From Roseovarius aestuariivivens (GTDB lineage: Bacteria; Pseudomonadota; Alphaproteobacteria; Rhodobacterales; Rhodobacteraceae): a stretch of 64,000 nt of DNA. Below, piece after piece: positions 1 to 8,833 of this stretch (the stretch's first letter is position 1; each line of letters starts with the position of its first letter). The position numbers were made by a program, and so were the translations under genes. The stretch covers positions 186,001 through 250,000 of the forward strand of contig NZ_SJEY01000005.1 of the NCBI RefSeq assembly GCF_004761875.1. The letters run 5' to 3'. Under the pieces are notes generated by a model. The model did not search any database, was not told where the DNA came from, and saw only the letters and a list, made by a program, of their open reading frames with translations.

Positions 1-283
1 CCTGCGCCGTCCGGCGCTGCATCACCATCTGCCAAAGCCGGTCCTGCGCATGCGCGTAACCGAGACCGAAAAAGGTATCCGCGTCGGTCTGACCGAAGAT
101 ATGCGGCACGTTGGCATTGTCGCGCACGATCTCGACCGGCGCGGAAAGGCCGGTCACGGCCACGTCCTTGTCGTACTCGGGCAAGGAGCGCGAGAGCAGG
201 TAATAGGCGCCCAGCACCACGAGCAGGGACAGCAGGATGAGCCCGCCCGCCAGCCGGATCAGCCATTTGAAGACTTGCGCCAT
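1..283 (-). CDS. Penicillin acylase family protein (N-terminal part, cut by window start)
   Basis: Only the first 94 residues are present; the rest lies before base 1. The ATG is at 283 on the minus strand. Residues 11-30 form one hydrophobic membrane anchor or uncleaved signal. They are followed by the typical beginning of the Ntn-hydrolase penicillin/acyl-homoserine-lactone acylase family: a DNANVPHIFG block near residues 55-64 and GLGYAHAQDRLWQM near 73-86. Family members hydrolyse amide bonds of N-acylated substrates in the periplasm. The catalytic Ser of the beta chain is outside the window, so activity and substrate cannot be judged. Confidence 0.85.
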   Translation of the reverse strand, partial: MAQVFKWLIRLAGGLILLSLLVVLGAYYLLSRSLPEYDKDVAVTGLSAPVEIVRDNANVPHIFGQTDADTFFGLGYAHAQDRLWQMVMQRRTAQ

Positions 284-360
284 GCCTGCCTCGAATTACC
301 TTGCATCCCCGGGTCGGGATAGTCAGAAATCCGGACCGAGACAATGGGGAGAGATGAAAG

Positions 361-1233
361 ATGGCGAAGCTGGCATTCCTTGGCCTTGGCGTGATGGGCT
401 ATCCGATGGCGGGACACCTTCAGGCGGCGGGGCACGATGTGTGCGTCTATAACCGCACCGCATCGAAGGCCGAGGCGTGGGTCGCCGAGCATGGCGGGCG
501 GATGGCCCCGACCCCGCGCGAGGCGGCCGAGGGCGCCGATTTCGTGATGTCCTGCGTGGGCAACGATGATGACCTGCGCAGCGTCTGCACTGGCGAGGAC
601 GGCGCGTTCGCGGGCATGAGCAAAGGCGCGATCTTCGTCGATCACACCACCGTTTCTTCCATGGTGACCGAAGAGCTTTACGCCGCCGCCAAGGAAGCAG
701 GGCTCGGCTTTGTCGACGCGCCCATCTCGGGTGGTCAGGCGGGGGCCGAGAACGGCCAGTTGTCGATCATGTGCGGCGGCGACGAGGACGTCTATGCCAA
801 GGCCGAGCCGATCATGAACACCTATGCCAAGCTGTGCCGGAGGATCGGCGAGAGCGGCGCGGGCCAGACCACGAAGATGTGCAACCAGATCGCCATCGCG
901 GGACTGGTGCAGGGCCTGTCCGAGGCGCTGCATTTCGCCGAGAAGGCGGGGCTCGACGGGCGCGCGGTGGTCGAGGTGATCAGCCAGGGCGCGGCCGGAA
1001 GCTGGCAGATGTCGAACCGCTACGAGACGATGCTGGACGATCATTTCGAGCATGGCTTTGCGGTCGACTGGATGCGCAAGGACCTTGCGATCTGCCTCAA
1101 CACCGCGAATGAGAATGGCGCGTCCCTGCCCGTCACGGCGCTGGTCGATCAGTATTATAAGGACGTCCAGAAGATGGGCGGCGGGCGCTGGGACACCTCG
1201 AGCCTGTTCAAGCGGCTGCGCAAGCTGGGCTGA
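361..1233 (+). CDS. NAD(P)-dependent oxidoreductase, 3-hydroxyisobutyrate dehydrogenase family
   Basis: A 290-residue beta-hydroxyacid dehydrogenase. It has an N-terminal Rossmann GLGVMG motif (residues 7-12), a DAPISGG substrate-binding block near residue 120, and the catalytic Lys in GAGQTTKMCNQ near residue 171. Length is normal for the family (3-hydroxyisobutyrate dehydrogenase, tartronate semialdehyde reductase, glyoxylate/succinic semialdehyde reductases). A GGGGAGAG ribosome site lies about 10 bases before the ATG at 361. It is divergent from the acylase gene. The exact hydroxyacid cannot be told from sequence. Confidence 0.88.
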   Translation: MAKLAFLGLGVMGYPMAGHLQAAGHDVCVYNRTASKAEAWVAEHGGRMAPTPREAAEGADFVMSCVGNDDDLRSVCTGEDGAFAGMSKGAIFVDHTTVSSMVTEELYAAAKEAGLGFVDAPISGGQAGAENGQLSIMCGGDEDVYAKAEPIMNTYAKLCRRIGESGAGQTTKMCNQIAIAGLVQGLSEALHFAEKAGLDGRAVVEVISQGAAGSWQMSNRYETMLDDHFEHGFAVDWMRKDLAICLNTANENGASLPVTALVDQYYKDVQKMGGGRWDTSSLFKRLRKLG

Positions 1234-1554
1234 GGGCGGCGCGCCCTTACCTTGCTTGCCCTATGCTGGTTGGACAGGAGCGCGCAGTGCGGTCGGCAGG
1301 AGGCGTGGAGACAAGACGCGCGCTGCAGAAACCGGCGTGTTTGGGCGGCAAACGGGCGTTCAGTGGATGATCCGTCGACGACTGAGTGGGGCTTTGCGGG
1401 TTTTTGAGCAGCGTATGCGAAAGTTTGGTCGGATGCGCGCTTAGGTCGTACCGTGAGAGCATCCACAGATCACACATTCGAAAAGTGCCCGCGCCTTTGA
1501 AGTGACACTCACCTAGTCCTTTCGCCACGCGGAGGATGATCGTGCCAAAGAAGA
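1234..1554. other. 321-bp gap with no supported gene
   Basis: Short reading frames here show no recognisable domain and no good ribosome site. The stretch separates the hydroxyacid dehydrogenase from the convergent catabolic operon. It could be a decayed gene or mobile-element remnant, but no terminal repeats or transposase motifs are visible. Confidence 0.5.
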
Positions 1555-2847
1555 CTAGAACGCGTTTGGTCGATATTCCGACAAAGCGTTTGCCGCGTGC
1601 TGGAAAGCAGACCGGGTCAATTCCAGATCGTCGGAGCTTAGGGCCAGCGATGGGTAGAGTTTTCCCTGTGACTTAAAGACACCGTTGGCGCGCAATGTGC
1701 TGTTCCAGCGCTCGTTGATCTTCGGATCGCTGTGTTTTGCGCTTCGGTAATCTATCGGCTCCGCTTCTGTGAAGAAGATGTCGAACAGGGTCGGATCGCC
1801 ACAAATGCGGTGGGTGATCCCCCGTTCGGTCAGCGCGGCGGATTGCATATCCATCAGGGTTTGGCCCAGGTCACGCAGACGCTCATATTGTCCCGGACGC
1901 CGGAGGATTTCCATCGTTTTTAGACCTGCGGCCGAGGCCACCGGATTGCCCGAGAGCGTGCCGAGCTGCATGAGCCACTTGTCCGCCCCCACAGTGGCCT
2001 TGTCGAAATGCGCCATGATCTCGGCGCTGGCGCCAAGCGCGGCCAACGGAAAGCCGCCGCCGATAATCTTGCCCAACGTGCAAATGTCGGGCGTGACGCC
2101 ATAGCGTTCCTGCGCACCGCCATAGGCGAGGCGAAAGCCGGTGACGATCTCGTCGAAGATCAGGAGCACGCCATGCCTGTCACACAAGTCGCGCAGGCCC
2201 TGCAAAAAGCCGGGCCTTGCCGGGATGATACGCTGCAAGGGCTCGACGATGATGGCGGCGATATCGTGATGCTCGGCAAGCAAGGAATCGACCGCCGCAA
2301 GATCGTTGAAGGGGGCGATGAGCATGTCGTCGGCCACACCCTGCGGGATGCCCGCGCTGTCGGGCACGGGCGTGGGAAAGTTGACCTCGCGGGTGGGGGC
2401 GAGGCTCATTTGCGCCTCGGCGGACATGCCGTGATAGCCGCCCTCGAATTTCAGGATCTTCGGCTTGCCGGTATAGGCGCGGGCAAGGCGGATGGCGTAC
2501 ATGTCCGCCTCGCCGCCGGATGTGACGAAGCGGACCTGCTCACAGCACGGCACGGCCTCGACTATGGCCTCGGCCAGTGCGATCCCCTTCGCATTGTTGG
2601 CGAAAAAGGTCATGCCTTTGGGCAGTTGTTCCAGAACGGCCTCCATCACTTCCGGGTGGCCATGACCCAGAAGCATAGGTCCGGACCCGATCAGGTAATC
2701 CACGTATTCGTGACCGTCCTCATCCCAGACGCGGGCCCCCTCGCCCCGGGCGATGACGACAGAGGCATCGAAATTCCCGAATCCGGCAGCGGGCAGAACC
2801 TCGCCGGCGCGGGCGATCCAATCGGCTTGGGTGTATATGCGGTTCAT
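1555..2847 (-). CDS. Class III PLP-dependent aminotransferase (glutamate-1-semialdehyde aminomutase-like)
   Basis: 430 residues with the class III fold-type I pattern: EGGYHG near residue 136, an LIFDEIVTGFR block carrying the PLP-binding Asp near residue 230, and the Schiff-base Lys in TLGKIIGGGFP near residue 259. It resembles GSA aminomutase-like proteins. However, it sits last in a catabolic operon (4 bases after the enolase-superfamily gene), so it probably transaminates or isomerises an intermediate of that pathway rather than serving haem synthesis. Start ATG at 2847 has only a weak ribosome site, suggesting translational coupling. Confidence 0.8.
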   Translation of the reverse strand: MNRIYTQADWIARAGEVLPAAGFGNFDASVVIARGEGARVWDEDGHEYVDYLIGSGPMLLGHGHPEVMEAVLEQLPKGMTFFANNAKGIALAEAIVEAVPCCEQVRFVTSGGEADMYAIRLARAYTGKPKILKFEGGYHGMSAEAQMSLAPTREVNFPTPVPDSAGIPQGVADDMLIAPFNDLAAVDSLLAEHHDIAAIIVEPLQRIIPARPGFLQGLRDLCDRHGVLLIFDEIVTGFRLAYGGAQERYGVTPDICTLGKIIGGGFPLAALGASAEIMAHFDKATVGADKWLMQLGTLSGNPVASAAGLKTMEILRRPGQYERLRDLGQTLMDMQSAALTERGITHRICGDPTLFDIFFTEAEPIDYRSAKHSDPKINERWNSTLRANGVFKSQGKLYPSLALSSDDLELTRSAFQHAANALSEYRPNAF

Positions 2848-2851
2848 GGGG

Positions 2852-4000
2852 TCAATCCAGTATCAGATCGGGCGGGCCAAGGCGGTCTTTGTCGATGGTA
2901 ACGCCCAATCCCGGGCCCACGGGCGGGGCGATGCGGCCTTTCGCGCGCGTCGGAGCGTCCGGCGCAAGACGCGGGCGGACATAGCCCGAGAGGTCACAGA
3001 CGTTCAGAAGACGGCTGGGTGGGGTCGCGGCCCCGAGATGCAGCGCCGCGGCGGTCACGATATCGCTGCCCCAGGTACATTCTATGCACATCTTCGCCCC
3101 AAGGTGCAGGCACAGATCGCGCGCCCTGCGCGTGGCCGAAAGCCCGCCGAATTTCGACAGTTTCAGCGCGACCGCGTCCATGATGCCCAGCCGGTGCGCC
3201 TGCAGCAGCGAGGCCGTGTCATGCGCCAGTTCATCCAGCTTCATCGGCAGACCCGTGGCCGATTGCACCCGCGCGCAATCTTCCAGCGTGGCGCAGGGCT
3301 GTTCCAGCATCACATCGAGATGCGCGGCACCCCGGCCTACGCGGATCGCATCGAGGGTGGTCGTACCACAGTTCCAGTCGCCGTAGACCAACGGACCGGG
3401 GCCGACCGCTGCGCGCACCTTTGCCAATCGTTCGACATCGGTTTGCCAGTCGCCAGACGCGCCCAGCTTGGCCTGAAACTGGGTGATCCCCTGCGCCTGC
3501 GCGTCGCGGGCCATGCGGGCCATGTCATCCGGCTCGACGCAGGTGATGGAATGGTAGAGCGGCAGTGTCTCCTGCCGCTGTCCTCCCAATAGGGCATGGA
3601 CGGGCAAGCCTGCTGTCCGCCCCGTGATATCCCAAAGCGCGATGTCCAATGCAGATTTTGCATAGACATGTCCGGGCAGAAAGGCCTCGGCCTTGGCCAT
3701 CAGCGCCTCTGCGCCCACAGGATCGCCCCCGAGGATCACGGGCGCCAATTCCTGCAGGGCGGGCGCCACGCCGCGGGCATAGGCGCGCAGGTAATGCGGG
3801 ATCGGACAGACCTCACCCCACCCTGTCAGACCGGCATCGGTGTCGAGGGCGATGACCACCGTTTCCACCGTGTCGCAGGTTTTGCCATCGGCCATGTAAT
3901 AGACCGTGTGGCTGGTCAGCGGCACATGCCAGAGGCTGAGCCGTGTGATGCGCTGCCCGGCAACGATGGTCGTCAGCGCGGGGGCGGCGATCCGGTTCAC
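2852..4000 (-). CDS. Mandelate racemase/muconate lactonizing enzyme family protein (proline-derivative epimerase or dehydratase type)
   Basis: 382-residue enolase-superfamily enzyme starting with GTG. That GTG overlaps the stop of the preceding dehydrogenase gene by 4 bases (GTGA). Metal ligands are visible as Asp208 (YGDWN), Glu233 (LEQPC) and Asp256 (KLDE), and the opposite base as Lys280 (ALKLSKFGG). The usual KxK base motif reads Gln176-x-Lys178, so only one lysine remains on that strand. The sequence resembles hydroxyproline-betaine 2-epimerases and cis-3-hydroxy-L-proline dehydratases. Neighbouring demethylating enzymes support a proline-betaine-like substrate. Exact reaction not assignable. 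Confidence 0.78.
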   Translation of the reverse strand: MNRIAAPALTTIVAGQRITRLSLWHVPLTSHTVYYMADGKTCDTVETVVIALDTDAGLTGWGEVCPIPHYLRAYARGVAPALQELAPVILGGDPVGAEALMAKAEAFLPGHVYAKSALDIALWDITGRTAGLPVHALLGGQRQETLPLYHSITCVEPDDMARMARDAQAQGITQFQAKLGASGDWQTDVERLAKVRAAVGPGPLVYGDWNCGTTTLDAIRVGRGAAHLDVMLEQPCATLEDCARVQSATGLPMKLDELAHDTASLLQAHRLGIMDAVALKLSKFGGLSATRRARDLCLHLGAKMCIECTWGSDIVTAAALHLGAATPPSRLLNVCDLSGYVRPRLAPDAPTRAKGRIAPPVGPGLGVTIDKDRLGPPDLILD

Positions 4001-6453
4001 TCGGCGGGCTCCTGAACCACATCCGTGCGCGGTGCCAGGCTTTGCGGATCGTAGGCCGGCTCACCCAGCACACGGGCGGCGCGGGGTTTGCCGTGGATGA
4101 TCACCTCGAGCGCGGTGCCTGGGGCGGCGGCCTTCGGTTTGATGTAGGCGAAGGCCAGGATTTTTCCGACCGTGTGACCATAGACCAAGGAGGCCGTGGA
4201 CCCGACCACCGCGCCATCCAGCGTTACCGCTTCGCCGCCGTGGCCGTCGATCCGGCCGTCCGGCTCAATCTCCAGATAGGCGCAGACCCAGGGCAGATCG
4301 GTGTTCAACATCTTGTCCTTGCCAAGATAGTCCTTGTCCGTCCGGGCAAAGCGCAGCACATCGGCCTCGGCCAGCGTGACCTCGTTGGTCAGCTCGCCCG
4401 CGCCCTTGAAGCCTTTCTCCATCCGCATCACGTTCATGGCGAAGCTGCCGTAGTCGGCGATTCCATGTGCGACACCCGCGTGCCAGAGTGCGGCGTAAAC
4501 CTCTGCCATCGCCTCGAAGGGCATGTGCAGTTCCCAGCCCAGCTCACCGGCGTAGGACATGCGGAAGGCCCAGACATTGTGTCCGGCGACGGTGATCTGC
4601 TGTGCCGAGAGCCAGCGGAAAGAGGCATTGTCGAGCCGCGCCTTCGTGCAGGCGGCCAGAACGTCACGCGACCGTGGCCCGTTGAGCGACAAAGCCCCCC
4701 AACTGTCCGACAGAGCGATGATCGTCACGTCCCCTGCTTGTCGCTGTTGGGTCAGGTGATCCAGCAAGCGTTGCTCGAAGAATGCCGCGCAGACCAGATA
4801 GAAGCGATCCTCGGCCATGCGCAGGATCGTGGTTTCCACCTCGATCCGGCCCCGACGGTTGAGCATGTGGGTCAACGTGATGGCCCCCACCTTCTGCGGA
4901 ATCCGGTTCGCTGTCAGCCGGTCAAGCAGGCCGTAAGCATCCGGCCCCTCGACCAGCACCTTGGTAAAGGCGGTCACATCCATGATCCCCACGCGCTCAC
5001 GCACCGCCTTGACCTCGGCGGCGACCATGTCGTCCACCACCGTGCGGCGGAAGGAATAGTGATCTTTCTGCGCCACGCCCCCCTTGGCGAACCAGCGGGG
5101 GCGCTCGAACCCGTAGACCTCTTCGAAGACCGCGCCCTTGTCCTTCAGCACCTCATGGAGCGGCGACGGTTTGATCGGGCGCCCGGCAAGGCGGTTGAAA
5201 TGCGGGTAAGGGATTTCGTGGCGCAGGCAGTAATCCTCTTTGGCCTTAATCACTTGCCAGTCCTTGGTGGCGTAAGACCCGAACCGGCGCGGATCATAGT
5301 CGCGCATGGAAATATCCGCCGCGCCATGGACCATCCAGCGCGCCAGTTCCCGGGTCAGCCCCGGGCCCCAGCCGATCCCGATCTGGGTGCCGCAACAGCA
5401 CCAGTAATTGCGCACACCCGGCGCGGGACCAATGAGAGGATTGCCATCCGGCGGGTGACTGATCGCGCCGTGAACGTCCCGGCTGATGCCAAGCTCGGCG
5501 AAAATCGGCATCCGGTTCAGGCTTTCCTCCAGCCACGGCATGACGCGGTCATAATCCGCCGCAAACAGCTCGTTCTCGGCCTCCCACGGACAGTGATCTT
5601 CCCAGACGGTGTTGGGATTGGCCTTCTCGTAGATTCCGATCAGGCCCCGTTTCTGCTCCATCCGGATATAGCCAGACACCTTGCGGTCATCGCGGATCAC
5701 CGGCAGCTCCCGGTCGAGATCGCGGAATTCCGGCACCTCCTCGGTGACGAAGTAATGATGCGTCATCGACGTCATCGGAAGTTGCAGCCCAGACCATTCG
5801 CCCATCTGCCGCGCATAGGTGCCGCCTGCGTTGACCACGTGCTCGGCATGGATCTTGCCCTGCTCGGTCTCGACCACCCATTCGCCGCTGGCCGGCTGCG
5901 TGATATTCGTGGCGCGGCAGCGGCGGATGATCCGCACGCCCTTGGCGCGGGCGCCGGCGGCCATGGCCATGGTCACGTTGGTCGGGTCCACATGCCCATC
6001 GTCCGGCGTATGCAGCGCCCCCAGAACACCCTCGAGATTGTAGAACGGATGCAGCTCTGCCACGCGGTCCGGGCCAACCAATTCGATGTTGAACCCCAGC
6101 GAGCGCCCGACCGACAGCGTGTGGCGCAGCCAGTCCATCTCGTCCTCGGTATAGGCCAGCCGGAACGACCCGCAGCCGTGCCACGTCACCGCCTGGCCGG
6201 TCTCGGCCTCCAGCGCGCCGGAATAAAGCCCGATATTGTAGTCCACGCATTTGCCCAGCGAGAAGCTTGAGGTGGAATGCGTGATCTGACCGGCGGCGTG
6301 CCATGTGCTGCCCGAGGTCAGTTCGGCCTTTTCCAGCAGCACAACCTCCGGTCCCCAGCCCTCATGCGCGAGGTGATAGGCAAGTCCGACCCCCATCACA
6401 CCACCGCCGACGATGACCACGCGGGCGTGACCGGGAAACTGTTTGTCCGACAT
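3997..6453 (-). CDS. FAD-dependent dimethylglycine/sarcosine dehydrogenase-type protein with GcvT domains
   Basis: 818 residues. An N-terminal DAO-type FAD domain carries GGGVMG at residues 16-21 and the SGSTWHAAG motif, in which His52 is the usual covalent flavin attachment site. A central FAO_M region follows, then GCV_T and C-terminal GCV_T barrel domains (about residue 430 onward) that bind tetrahydrofolate and take up the released one-carbon unit. Family members oxidatively remove an N-methyl group from dimethylglycine, sarcosine or related tertiary amines. It is first in a minus-strand operon with the enolase-superfamily enzyme and the aminotransferase, and divergent from the RpiR regulator. 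Substrate unproven. Confidence 0.88.
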   Translation of the reverse strand: MSDKQFPGHARVVIVGGGVMGVGLAYHLAHEGWGPEVVLLEKAELTSGSTWHAAGQITHSTSSFSLGKCVDYNIGLYSGALEAETGQAVTWHGCGSFRLAYTEDEMDWLRHTLSVGRSLGFNIELVGPDRVAELHPFYNLEGVLGALHTPDDGHVDPTNVTMAMAAGARAKGVRIIRRCRATNITQPASGEWVVETEQGKIHAEHVVNAGGTYARQMGEWSGLQLPMTSMTHHYFVTEEVPEFRDLDRELPVIRDDRKVSGYIRMEQKRGLIGIYEKANPNTVWEDHCPWEAENELFAADYDRVMPWLEESLNRMPIFAELGISRDVHGAISHPPDGNPLIGPAPGVRNYWCCCGTQIGIGWGPGLTRELARWMVHGAADISMRDYDPRRFGSYATKDWQVIKAKEDYCLRHEIPYPHFNRLAGRPIKPSPLHEVLKDKGAVFEEVYGFERPRWFAKGGVAQKDHYSFRRTVVDDMVAAEVKAVRERVGIMDVTAFTKVLVEGPDAYGLLDRLTANRIPQKVGAITLTHMLNRRGRIEVETTILRMAEDRFYLVCAAFFEQRLLDHLTQQRQAGDVTIIALSDSWGALSLNGPRSRDVLAACTKARLDNASFRWLSAQQITVAGHNVWAFRMSYAGELGWELHMPFEAMAEVYAALWHAGVAHGIADYGSFAMNVMRMEKGFKGAGELTNEVTLAEADVLRFARTDKDYLGKDKMLNTDLPWVCAYLEIEPDGRIDGHGGEAVTLDGAVVGSTASLVYGHTVGKILAFAYIKPKAAAPGTALEVIIHGKPRAARVLGEPAYDPQSLAPRTDVVQEPAE

Positions 6454-6486
6454 CGTCGCATCCTTTGTTCGGGAGTCGCAAAACTT

Positions 6487-6506
6487 GTGGACAGGCTAAG
6501 TGGACA
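6487..6506. promoter_or_regulatory. Direct repeat GTGGACA in divergent promoter region
   Basis: Two copies of GTGGACA start at 6487 and 6500, 13 bases apart. They lie inside the 62-bp spacer between the divergent dehydrogenase operon and the RpiR gene. This is where an operator controlling both directions would lie, and the adjacent regulator is the obvious candidate to bind it. No proof from sequence. Confidence 0.35.
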
Positions 6507-6515
6507 TGTGTACCA

Positions 6516-7412
6516 ATGTCAATCATGAATGGAACAAATGTATCATACTACGTTCTGGAGCGCCTCACCGAAGAGTGGGACGCCCTGACGCCCGAAGCCC
6601 AGAAGGCCGCGCGCTACGTGCTTGAAAACCCCAATGACGTCGGGGTTTCGACCGTGCGCGAGATCGCCGAGGCGGCGAATGTCAAACCCAACACTTTCGT
6701 GCGCATGGCACGGCAGATGGGATTCGAAGGCTATGAGGATTTCCGCGCACCCTTCCGCGAGGCGATCCGAAAGGGGGCCGTCAGCTTTCCCGACCGCGCG
6801 CGCTGGCTGCAGGACATCCGCAAATCGGGCGATCTGGGGGGGCTTTATGCCGACATGGTCGAGGGGGCGATCCGCAACCTCGAAGAGACCTTTGCCGGGC
6901 TTGATGCCGAGGCTCTGAAAACGGCGGCAGAGGCGATCTGGGCCAGCCGGCAGGTCTTTACGCTGGGTGTCGGGGTCAACAATGCCAACGCGCGCAATTT
7001 CACCTATCTCGCCTCCACCGGCATGGTCCAGTTTCATGCCATTCCCCGCTCGGGCTCTACCCCCACGGATGACCTGGCCTGGGCCGACAGCCGCGATGTC
7101 CTGATTGCGATGTCCATGCGCCCCTACCGCAGTGAGGTGGTGGCCGCCGTCGACGTGGCCCGCGAGCAGGGCATGACCATCATCGGCCTCAGCGACAGCC
7201 CCGCCAGCCCGATCATCCGCGCCGCGGATCACGGGTTCGTCGTGGCGGTCGATACGCCGCAATTCTTCCCCTCGTCGGTCTCGACCGTCGCACTTCTGGA
7301 AACCCTGCTCAGCTTCGTCATTGCCGTGGCCAGCGACGAGATCGTGGACCGGGTCGAGAGATTTCACCGCCGCCGGCATCAGCTTGGCATCTACATGGAG
7401 GAACCGGAATGA
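6516..7412 (+). CDS. MurR/RpiR family transcriptional regulator
   Basis: About 298 residues from the ATG at 6516; a second ATG at 6525 is equally possible, and an in-frame ATG at 6465 would add a poor, low-similarity extension. The N-terminal HTH (residues about 5-80, with SVREIAEAANVKPNTFVRMARQMG-type helix-turn-helix, here split for length) is followed by a SIS sugar-isomerase-fold ligand domain (about 120-260). RpiR proteins sense a small metabolite through the SIS domain. It overlaps the Rieske oxygenase start by 4 bases (ATGA) and is divergent from the dehydrogenase operon, so it is the likely local regulator. Confidence 0.85.
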   Translation: MSIMNGTNVSYYVLERLTEEWDALTPEAQKAARYVLENPNDVGVSTVREIAEAANVKPNTFVRMARQMGFEGYEDFRAPFREAIRKGAVSFPDRARWLQDIRKSGDLGGLYADMVEGAIRNLEETFAGLDAEALKTAAEAIWASRQVFTLGVGVNNANARNFTYLASTGMVQFHAIPRSGSTPTDDLAWADSRDVLIAMSMRPYRSEVVAAVDVAREQGMTIIGLSDSPASPIIRAADHGFVVAVDTPQFFPSSVSTVALLETLLSFVIAVASDEIVDRVERFHRRRHQLGIYMEEPE

Positions 7413-8497
7413 AGGATGAAGCAGGTCCCGTCCGGTCACTGGACGCGCGGTATTACACCGATCCGGCGGTCTTTGAGGCCGAAAAGACCGGGCTTCTGGC
7501 GCGCACATGGCATTTCGCCTGCCACGCCAGCCAGTTGGAAAACCCCGGCGACTACGTGGCTTTCGATCTGGGCGATGAAAGCCTGTTTTCGATCAAGGGG
7601 CGAGATGGCGAGATTCGCACGTTCTACAACGTCTGCCAGCACCGCGCGCATCAGCTTGTCAGCGGCGCGGGCAGCACGCGCGTCGTGGTGTGTCCCTACC
7701 ATGCGTGGACCTACGAGCTGTCCGGCAACCTGCGCGCCGCCCCCAATGCCAAATCCGTGCCCGGCTTCGACGCCGCAAAAATCTGCCTGACAGGAGTGCG
7801 CACGGAGGTTTTCCTCGGCTTTGTCTTCGTCAACCTCGACCCCGACGCCGAGCCCGTGGATGTGTGGTTCCCGAACGCGCGGTCCGAACTTGAAGAGTTC
7901 GTGCCCAACTGGGCGGAACTGAAACCGCTGGAATGGGTGGAGATCCCGGAGACCTGCAATTGGAAGGTTTCGGTCGAAAACTACTCGGAATGCTATCACT
8001 GCACCCTCAACCACCCGACCTTCGCCACCGGCGTGATCCGGCCGGAAACCTACGATATCCAGCCGCAGGGTTTCTGCCTGCGCCACACGACGGACTGCAA
8101 TGACCTCAGCCAGATGAGCTATGACATCGACAGCGGATTCGCCAATAACGACAAGTATTCCAGCTGGTTTCTCTGGCCGATGTTCTCGTTTCAGGTCTAT
8201 CCGGGCAATCTGCTGAACACATATCACTGGCGCCCCGTCGACGCCGACCACGTGGTGGTCTGGCGCGGCTGGTATTCTGTCGGCGGCTATGAAGACGAAA
8301 CCGTCCGCCGTATGGCCCTGCAGGATCGCGCCACGACGGTCGAGGAAGATATCCACCTTGTCGAGTCGGTGCAGCGCGGCCTGAAATCACGCGGGTACGT
8401 ACCCGGGCCGCTGGTGGTTGATCCCGCCTGCGGGGTGAATTCGGAACACTCCGTGATGCACCTGCAGCGCTGGATGCGAGAGGCCGTGGATGGGTGA
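7409..8497 (+). CDS. Rieske non-haem iron oxygenase alpha subunit, quaternary-amine demethylase type
   Basis: 362 residues. The Rieske [2Fe-2S] ligands are Cys76/His78 (CQHRAH) and Cys95/His98 (CPYHAW). The mononuclear iron site has Glu194-Cys-Tyr-His197 and His202 (NYSECYHCTLNHP), plus a downstream EEDIHLVE acidic ligand. The family includes carnitine, stachydrine and hydroxyproline-betaine oxygenases, which start demethylation or cleavage of quaternary amines. The gene is translationally coupled to the regulator. The partner ferredoxin/flavin reductase is not in the window and must be supplied from elsewhere. Confidence 0.87.
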   Translation: MKDEAGPVRSLDARYYTDPAVFEAEKTGLLARTWHFACHASQLENPGDYVAFDLGDESLFSIKGRDGEIRTFYNVCQHRAHQLVSGAGSTRVVVCPYHAWTYELSGNLRAAPNAKSVPGFDAAKICLTGVRTEVFLGFVFVNLDPDAEPVDVWFPNARSELEEFVPNWAELKPLEWVEIPETCNWKVSVENYSECYHCTLNHPTFATGVIRPETYDIQPQGFCLRHTTDCNDLSQMSYDIDSGFANNDKYSSWFLWPMFSFQVYPGNLLNTYHWRPVDADHVVVWRGWYSVGGYEDETVRRMALQDRATTVEEDIHLVESVQRGLKSRGYVPGPLVVDPACGVNSEHSVMHLQRWMREAVDG

Positions 8498-8833
8498 TGT
8501 GCGCCCCTGATGGCAGAACCATATCGACGGCGCGCGGATTGATGGCGGGGCAGCCCTTTGTGACGTATCAGAAGCCGCGATGGACTATAGTAATCTGCGG
8601 ACTGGCGCGTGACGCGGGCGCGATTTCGATATCATCTGAGTCCGCCCGCGAATGCCCGGTGGTGCTATCGAGACGATGCAGACGAGCCACGCTGCAGCAA
8701 TCTCAGATCCGGTGCCGACAGGCTGCTCCTGCAGAAACTAAAGCGTTGTCCGCTCTGCGGAATTCACTGTTCCGGGCTTTGACCGGTCATTCGACGCGGG
8801 CCTGCGAGACCCTCTAAGCTGCAAAACAGGCCG
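8498..8833. other. 336-bp gap with no supported gene
   Basis: The short frames here show no domain and poor starts. With the similar gap at 1234-1554 it brackets the catabolic module, which would fit insertion of that module, but no direct repeats or integrase were found. Confidence 0.5.

Noticed and set aside
1234..1554. Insertion-sequence remnant
   Set aside because: A Trp/Arg-rich frame gives a transposase-like impression, but there are no motifs, inverted ends or target duplications to support it.
4042..6270. 742-codon open frame on the plus strand
   Set aside because: It is wholly antisense to the dimethylglycine-dehydrogenase-type gene, whose domains are clear. Long antisense frames are expected at this G+C level.
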